From: Lutjanus erythropterus | Lineage: Eukaryota; Chordata; Actinopteri; Lutjaniformes; Lutjanidae | Direction: 5' to 3' | DNA length: 64,000 nucleotides | Assembly: GCA_020091685.1 (NCBI GenBank) | Contig: CM034602.1 | Coordinates: 4,536,622 to 4,600,621, forward strand | Shown: positions 57,805 to 64,000 of the stretch, one piece after another | Position numbering within the stretch: position 1 is the first letter of the stretch | Layout: each line of letters opens with the position of its first letter | The notes under the pieces: model-generated | Database searches by the model: none | Seen by the model: only the letters and a program-made list of their open reading frames with translations | What the model was told of the DNA's origin: nothing | Position numbers and translations under genes: made by a program

Positions 57805-59345
57805 TTAAAGATATAATTTGAATTTTTTGAAGTGGGATTGCATGAGGTACTTCAGAGTAGCCACTTAAAAAAAGGGCCTATATAAGAAAATAAATATCAG
57901 TGTGTTAAATATACACTATATTAAGAACTTTAAAGCTCATTTATGCTTTATGTGTGAAAATATGTATGTATATTTCAAATGATGTAACCATCACTGTCCA
58001 CTAGGGATGGTAATGATTACTCATGAATTGATTAATTACCATTAATTAACTGATGGTCTAAGTAATTGTGCCTTGTTTGATTTTCTTTTGTCTGACGGAG
58101 GTTGGTAGCATTTTCAACTATCGCTTAAAGAAAATGCACAAAATTTGTAGACTCCTGCATCCTTTACAGTGACATGGATGTTATGCAAAACATCCACTTG
58201 AGGGCGCTGCTCAATGTCAAAAGTTACCCCAATGGCAAAAGGCAGCGTTGTAGACAGGGATGGTCTGTGCGACCATTAATATACATTGTGGTATGTGGAC
58301 AGAGGATTCTTTTCACTGTCTACTTAAAGGCATTTCCAGTATGTTCTCTGTGTTCTGTGCTTGAACTGGAGTTTGGCCGATGAATGAGGCTATTGTTCAT
58401 TGTGATGGCTGACACAATCATTGACCACTGAGCCCTCTATAATCATAATGCTGTGATATAAAAGACTTTTGTCTCCTCAGAGTTGCCATTGAGCTGCTGC
58501 CTAAGTTTTATTTTTGACACGTGGGACAGGAAATAAAAGGAAGCTGTTGTTCATTGCACAACTAAGTTGTTGACATGTGGTGCTGAGACAAAGACCCTTT
58601 TAGAGCCAGCAATGACATCATCGTCCAGCAGGATGTTTCGTTGTGGATATCGACATATGCCAATTCAGTAGATTCACCCAAACCTGGTTTGAACTGCTGG
58701 CTGCACTGTCCACCGCTACTGCTGCTCAGTTTCCTCAGTATCTGTAAGCTTTCAGAAAAGAGGCACAAATATGGATTAAATGAACGCAGTGTGGACAAAA
58801 GGCTCCTTCTGTATCGGTTTATAATGTTTTTAGCATAAACAAACCTTTACCTTCCACCAGACAGCCTTTTCCAGCAGAAAACACCAGCTTTTATATAGGA
58901 CAAATATTGCTCTCTCTCGCTCAACCAGACTCCATTGGCAAAATCAGTAATTTTACTTAACAGAACACGAGAGTTGCTGGTTTACTGCTGCTTGAATCGG
59001 TTTGTGTTTGTGTTATTTTTTCATTTTGGTGAACCCAAACTAACCCTCTTAAACACCAAAGTCACACAATAACACAAACAAACTAAGAGATCGAGACACT
59101 GGTGCACCAGAAGCCCCCGTGGTCTATGAGGTAAAATGACTGAATTTGTCAGTGGAGTTCGATTGAGCAAGAGAGAGCGATATTTTCCATCGGTAAAGGC
59201 TGTTTGATGGCAAGGTAAAGTGGTGAAAATGCTCTACATTTAACATGCACTTAAACTGATATTGATTTTTTTAGTGGGCCTTTTTCAAGTGAATAAAATA
59301 TGTTTCAGTAAGTATTTCATACAACCCCACTTCAAATCACTCAAG
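57805..59345. mobile_element. TTAA-type element, relative of 36338-37458, with extra interior
   Basis: Left TTAAAGATATAATTTGAATT and then TTTTTTGAAGTGGGATTGCA (57805-57845); right CATACAACCCCACTTCAAATC (59318-59338) is the mirror. The block 58850-59260 matches 37010-37320 (TACTGCTGC, AACACAAACAAACTAAGAGATCG, GGCAAGGTAAAGTGGTGAAA). A piece near 58002-58130 (TAGGGATGGTAATGATTACT) looks like a hAT MITE start, and 58130-58840 is unassigned, so there are insertions within it. The right TTAA is lost. Confidence 0.6.
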
Positions 59346-62300
59346 CTATCATAATGGCATTTCTTTCCCGTATTTATGTCCCCTTTATAATGAGGCTGAC
59401 ATGCAAAGGTCTAAGAACACAAAACCGCACGTAAAGTTCCCATTTATATCAATCTCAAGGTAATCACAGAACATTAGCTAGGCATCCAATTACAGAACCC
59501 CTGAAGGACTTTTTAAATGACCATCCTCTTGAGGGGTTGAGCTAACCTGCAGTAAAGCATCCCTATCATGATCTCAATACATTACACAGGCGTCCCATGA
59601 TAATACACCCATTAATAGCTGGAGATTCATTAATCAAGGTGTTTGTGGTCCTAGGGGAGCCTTGAGGGCTTTTCATAATTATGACTCCATATCAGCAAAG
59701 CATAGAATTGAGGCCATGCCTTCTGTGTTTGAGAGTTTGTGAGAATGACGTGCACAGTTAGGGTACATAATGTTATAACCATTTCTCTAGCATGAACTGT
59801 CGTCAGGTTGGTGGTTTTATGTTGTAGAAACTCAAATTATGCCTTATAAGAACGACATGTTTTGATTAAAAATGTTCTGAGATGAAGTCCAAGTGGAGAC
59901 TTGAGCAAAGAACCAGGTCGACTTGATCCAGCTGACCTCACATTCTTCTGTCATGGCTGTTAATAACAAATTCCAAACTCTATTCACTGTCCTGAAACAT
60001 TTTTCCTCACATTTTTAATTTTAACATAAGGACATTTGAAGAGGACTGCCATACAAAGGAATATTTTTCTGGTGACTAATTTATGAAATACAGGTAATGT
60101 TCATCGCTTGAGTAGAAGCAAATAGCTTCCAATGACCTCACCAAGCCAAAACTGCACTTAGTTCAACACAATTTAATTAAAGCTTTGTTTGTGGCACTGG
60201 ACATGTAAGTGGTTCACATAATTCAGATGTTAGATATGAAGAAGAAGAAGAATCACAGCCTCTCTGACACGGCACTAGGCGGGACGCGCAAACACCGAGA
60301 GCAGAGATCAGAGGCGACTGACCATGTAGCGTTCCATCCAGTCCCCGCAGAACTTTTGAACCCTTTTCAAACGAGGGTCCACTTCTTACACCTCTCCCCA
60401 CTCTTGTCTTCTTTGTTTATTCGCTCCTTTCCCCTGGAGGCCGGTTTAAATGTCATGGACGGGACTGCAAGATGAGGTCTGTGTTGGGGTCACTGTCACC
60501 GCCTCAAGACAGCGCTGTGATAACTTTGGCTCGAGAAGCGAGTGAACTCAAAGACTGCGGCCAGAGATGGTCAGCTTTCAGCGGGTGAAGAGCAAGAACG
60601 GAGCTTATTAGGGGCGACAAGATAATGCGAAAAACAGAAACATTTGTGTGCCTTTCTTTCACTGGGAGTCGTGCTTGAAATCAAAAAGGTTTCAGCTTTA
60701 AATGAGTAAAAGCATAAATAAATGAATGACTAAAAGTGCATTTTATAGACCACAACCTTTTATTTCTTATGGCAAAACATACTGCAAATGTCAGCCCCGT
60801 CTTTTGCTTCTGCTTCTTCTCCCCTGCACATCAAAACAAAAAAGCAGTAATATGAAAATACAAATGGTAAACATTGATATGTCAGGGTAGGCAAAATAAA
60901 AAGCAAAGCCTCTGGTTAAAACCTTGAAAAGAAAGTCCTTGTTGGTGAACAAGTATTAAAAAAGAGTTCTGAATAGTACAAAATACAGGAGTGCACATAA
61001 AGGGTCACTGAAAATAAAATAAATAGAAGAATAGAAGAATATTTTTTAACATTGTATTAGACAATATATGTATATATCAACTAATATGTCCCTATAAAAT
61101 GCAATCTGACTGCCAGACAAATTTCGCATGAAAATGAGTAACAAATTTCACTTAACAGCGATTCAAATAAAAGGAGTTTAGTGATAAAATAAGTTTGCCA
61201 GAGGGGGGAAAAAAAATCCAGAAAATGATTGTTAATTAATTAGAATCCTACATTATTCCAGTCTCAGCCAGCATTTGCCATTTTTTATGCTGTCAAAAGC
61301 AGAAAAATAACAAAGAAAACTGACTAATGGTCAAACAACCGTGAAAACAAACAACTGGTTTGCTGAGAAATGGCCAGGAGTTTGTGTTGTGTTGCAGTTT
61401 GTGTTCACGCCCCCCTACTGAATGCTGGAGGTCATACAGTGAAAACAACACAGAATCCTCGCTGTGCCGTCCTGCAAACACGTCCAAAGAGGGACGCTAA
61501 TGATGACAGCTTTGTCTATACAGCGCCGACGTCGACGGAGGTTTTTGAATAAATGTGATGCAATGTAACTTAAATGAGATGTTAAACTCCAGGAACCCAA
61601 AATACACCGTAAAAGTTCAGACCGTAATGTCAGTTACAAATGTGTAAAAGACATGCTCCTGCTCCAACAAAGCCATAAATAAAAACTTTTTTTTTGTTTA
61701 TTTGACAGTCCATTTAAAAGCACAGTTTGCATGGTTGCAAAATGTGTTTCCGTGCTACACTTCCATGAAAACGCTGGCTTTGTCGGATACGTCAGAGTGT
61801 GGAGGAGAGTCAGCAAACATCTGCAATAGTGGTTTAACCAAGAAGACAACAACTCCCATGATCCCAGGCAACTTCAAATGTCATTAAAGTATGTCTTTTG
61901 TCATTGTATTAATGTGAGAGAGCCCCCTAGTTGCACAACTTTTATTTAAGCATGAAAAATCAAACTGATATCATCTACATGCAGCTCTTTTTTCAGCCAC
62001 ATTCTTCAGCTGACCATATAACACAACATACATGATTCCATTTGAACTGATGCAGCTTTGTACGCTGTCCACATCATGGCTGCTGCTTCACCTACAATTG
62101 ACCTTTAGGTTTCTGGTCCACTCAACTCAACTCCACTTTTTTTTCTTTTTTTGGTTACTCCACATACTTCAAAGCTAATTGCCTGTTGTGAAAAATAAAG
62201 GTCATATCCTTGCTACTGTACATAAACGTTGAAGTTCAAAACTGCAGCTTTTCAGGAAATGAAGAAAAGCCTGTGTCTTTAAACAAATTGAATGCTGCTT

Positions 62301-63060
62301 AGTCAAAGTTAGTAGCTCTTTTAAATACTTTCCAAGGATTAAATTCTTGTAAAACACTGACGGACATAAATGGTGACCAATAGCGATGATTTATAGAAAA
62401 AAAAGTCAAAATATGGAGACACAAGGTTTGCACCGACTATTATTTCTTGCTGCCAAATCCAGAGCAAGCCCATATAACAGACTATTTATTTGACCCGCAA
62501 CAGCATTTTAAACCTCAAAAGCTTTTAAAAAAATGGAAGATTGTCCTCAAAATTCTTCTAACTATCCTGGTGTCCGTGGCATGGGAAGAGCACAGCTTTT
62601 CAAAGTTGACTTTACATCAGTGTCTCAGGAAATTAATGCTGTTCATGCTGTTCAGTTTTTAGCAGTTTTAGCTGTAGAGCTGACAGTTCTCACAAGATAA
62701 AACACACACACTCTCTTATCGAGCTCAACAGTGAGGTCCCAGAGGTGCAAATCCCATTCATATTCTGAATATAGGATTTAGATTATTAGTCATAATGCTG
62801 TAACCATCCAAGGCAGAATAACCACGAGCTAGGAGACTGTGAAATGATGGTACATGCTCCTATAGAAGCCACAAGTCCGTATGATGTCAGCCTTGTTTTA
62901 AGAAAAACAGATTTTATTCATGATATTATAAAGAAGCGCCACACTGTCTGCAATCCTAAAATGTAACAGTATTGTCTTTGATTGGTGGAGCTTGTTGTTA
63001 CCATGAACATATTTACCACACCCATGAACAAGTATCTCAGCTAGCAGGCTGGCTAGCTAA
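59346..63060. other. Mostly unique non-coding DNA
   Basis: The longest stretch without a recognised repeat. 59440-59740 is complex, non-repetitive and TAAT-rich. 60260-60620 has more CpG and G/C than its surroundings. 60745 onward on the minus strand has A-rich words (AATAAA on the minus strand at 60759-60764) that could be a 3' UTR end, but no coding exon is found upstream on that strand. No feature is called. Confidence 0.35.
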
Positions 63061-63426
63061 TAGGGCTGCTTATACTTTAAGGGTATTGACCGAAATTATC
63101 TAGTGCCAAGAAGTATTGAAACGTCCTCGGTCAAATGATACCTGCATTCGACCATTTTTGCACCCAGATCTGACAGTTTTGGTCAAAGCTGGTCACAGCA
63201 AGGATTCTTCTCTTTAATGCATGTGTGATTGTGCTGCAGCTACAGCCAGCAGCTACATTAAATCTGTGTGCATTTGACAGAACTGGGATGCAAGACAAAA
63301 CATTTGAAAGTATGAAAGTAAAGAAAGGTATCGAATTAAGTGTGCACTGGGTACAAGGGTACAATCAATACAGGGGTATTGGTATTTGTATTGCTATTGT
63401 AATTTTTTAAACAATACCCATCCCTG
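63061..63426. mobile_element. hAT-like MITE, 366 bp, copy of the 28892 family
   Basis: Starts TAGGGCTGCTTATACTTTAA and ends AAACAATACCCATCCCTG. Flanks CTAGCTAA (63053-63060) and CTAACTAG (63427-63434) agree at 6/8 positions. The block GCTGCAGCTACAGCCAGCAG followed by CTACATTAAATCTG is the complement of ATGTAGCTGCTGGCTGCAGC at 28984-29003. No complete protein; short shared peptides are by-products of homologous non-coding DNA or a lost frame. Confidence 0.6.
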
Positions 63427-63434
63427 CTAACTAG

Positions 63435-64000
63435 GTAGCTAACATAAACTGTACTAATAATGTCATGCTGCAGTGTCTATAATTTGTGTGCACACAGCAC
63501 AAACTATTACAACACTGTTAGCAGCAATATAAAACTATAATAATGACAAAAATTACATTTAAGGAGAAACAGAATCATTAGCAGTAGTTTATGAGATGAG
63601 TAGTTCCTTCACTTTTAAAACAATTCTGCATACAGTCCTGTACCTTTACCTTTTTATCTGTTTTCCAGTTTGTTTGTTTTTTTTGCTTTAGCTGTTCTCA
63701 TTTACCTCTTTTGTTGTAATGTTTTACTTTTATCTCCATGTAAAGCACTTAAATGAAGGCAAATTAAATGCATTTTTATGAAATTGTGCAGCACAATTAA
63801 ACTTGACCTAGAATGGTTGTTAAGGCTGCACAGTGGTTCATGCATATGCATGTCAGTGAAAGAGCCTCACGCGCCGAGTTCACACAGCAGCTCGCACCCC
63901 TCCTGTGACAACTGTGCACTTACACACAGAAGTATATCATTATACATTGCGCCCTGGCCAATATGCATGAAAAAAGTCTATATTCAAATGCTTGAGTTTA
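63435..64000. other. Unassigned non-coding DNA to the window end
   Basis: T-rich 63671-63690. A slightly CpG-richer patch at 63865-63900. Nothing else recognised. Confidence 0.4.

Noticed and set aside
60745-63000. Possible minus-strand 3' UTR beginning at an AATAAA word
   Set aside because: AT-rich DNA contains this hexamer often by chance, and no coding exon could be found further along the minus strand.
1-64000. CRISPR array, operon, phage or other prokaryotic system
   Set aside because: No regularly spaced identical repeats and no dense long open frames. The repeat content is that of a vertebrate nuclear genome.

Overview
This window looks like non-coding nuclear DNA (intergenic or deep intronic) from a bony fish, most likely a percomorph teleost. 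The reasons are the interspersed repeats, recognised from memory of teleost repeat families: short hAT-type transposons starting TAGGGCTG, tRNA-derived SINEs with a fish-type tail, an L2-like LINE tail, a Tc1/mariner element with long terminal repeats, TTAA-flanked palindromic elements, and Tx1/L1-like ORF1 debris. I found no host protein exon, rRNA, functional tRNA, operon or CRISPR array that I would defend. The open reading frames are short, and the longest (297 codons, minus strand, near 16 kb) follows from a purine-rich strand that lacks stop codons. The only protein-like signals are broken transposon proteins: an L1-type ORF1 (5088-5780), a hAT transposase piece (32378-32710), and BED zinc-finger fragments in three hAT elements.

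Layout. 1-4.8 kb: a transposon end, a dispersed repeat, and a 915 bp hAT element (2280-3194) carrying a nested tRNA-SINE. 4.8-10 kb: an ORF1-only LINE insertion with a 14 bp flanking duplication, and a hAT MITE (7836-8181) inside one of two related repeats; the other copy, 1.3 kb downstream, preserves the empty site. 10-16 kb: a long-TIR element (11.4-12.9 kb) interrupted by another hAT-like element, a perfect 13 bp palindrome, and a 580 bp TIR element. 16-20.8 kb: purine-rich DNA, microsatellites and one TIR element. 20.8-22.7 kb: a nest of a Tc1/mariner-like element, a hAT element and an L2 tail. 23-30 kb: further TIR repeats and a long unassigned stretch. 30.3-32.7 kb: a TTAA-flanked element split by hAT copy 1, then the transposase fragment. 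33.8-41 kb: a second SINE, a 42 bp minisatellite and a TTAA-flanked element. 42.3-43.5 kb: hAT copy 2, inverted relative to copy 1. 43.8-64 kb: dispersed repeats, a hAT remnant with a dead BED finger, small tandem repeats, a CACTC-ended element, and about 3.7 kb of mostly unique sequence at 59.4-63 kb.

The strongest observation is the pair of nearly identical hAT elements at 30773-31911 and 42342-43452. They lie in opposite orientation, each with a perfect 8 bp target duplication, and both carry the same truncated BED finger that stops after its first CxxC. The rest of the window is best read as a layered record of insertions. Family names rest on recognition, not database searches. Copy-to-copy matches, target duplications and terminal inverted repeats were read directly from the sequence.
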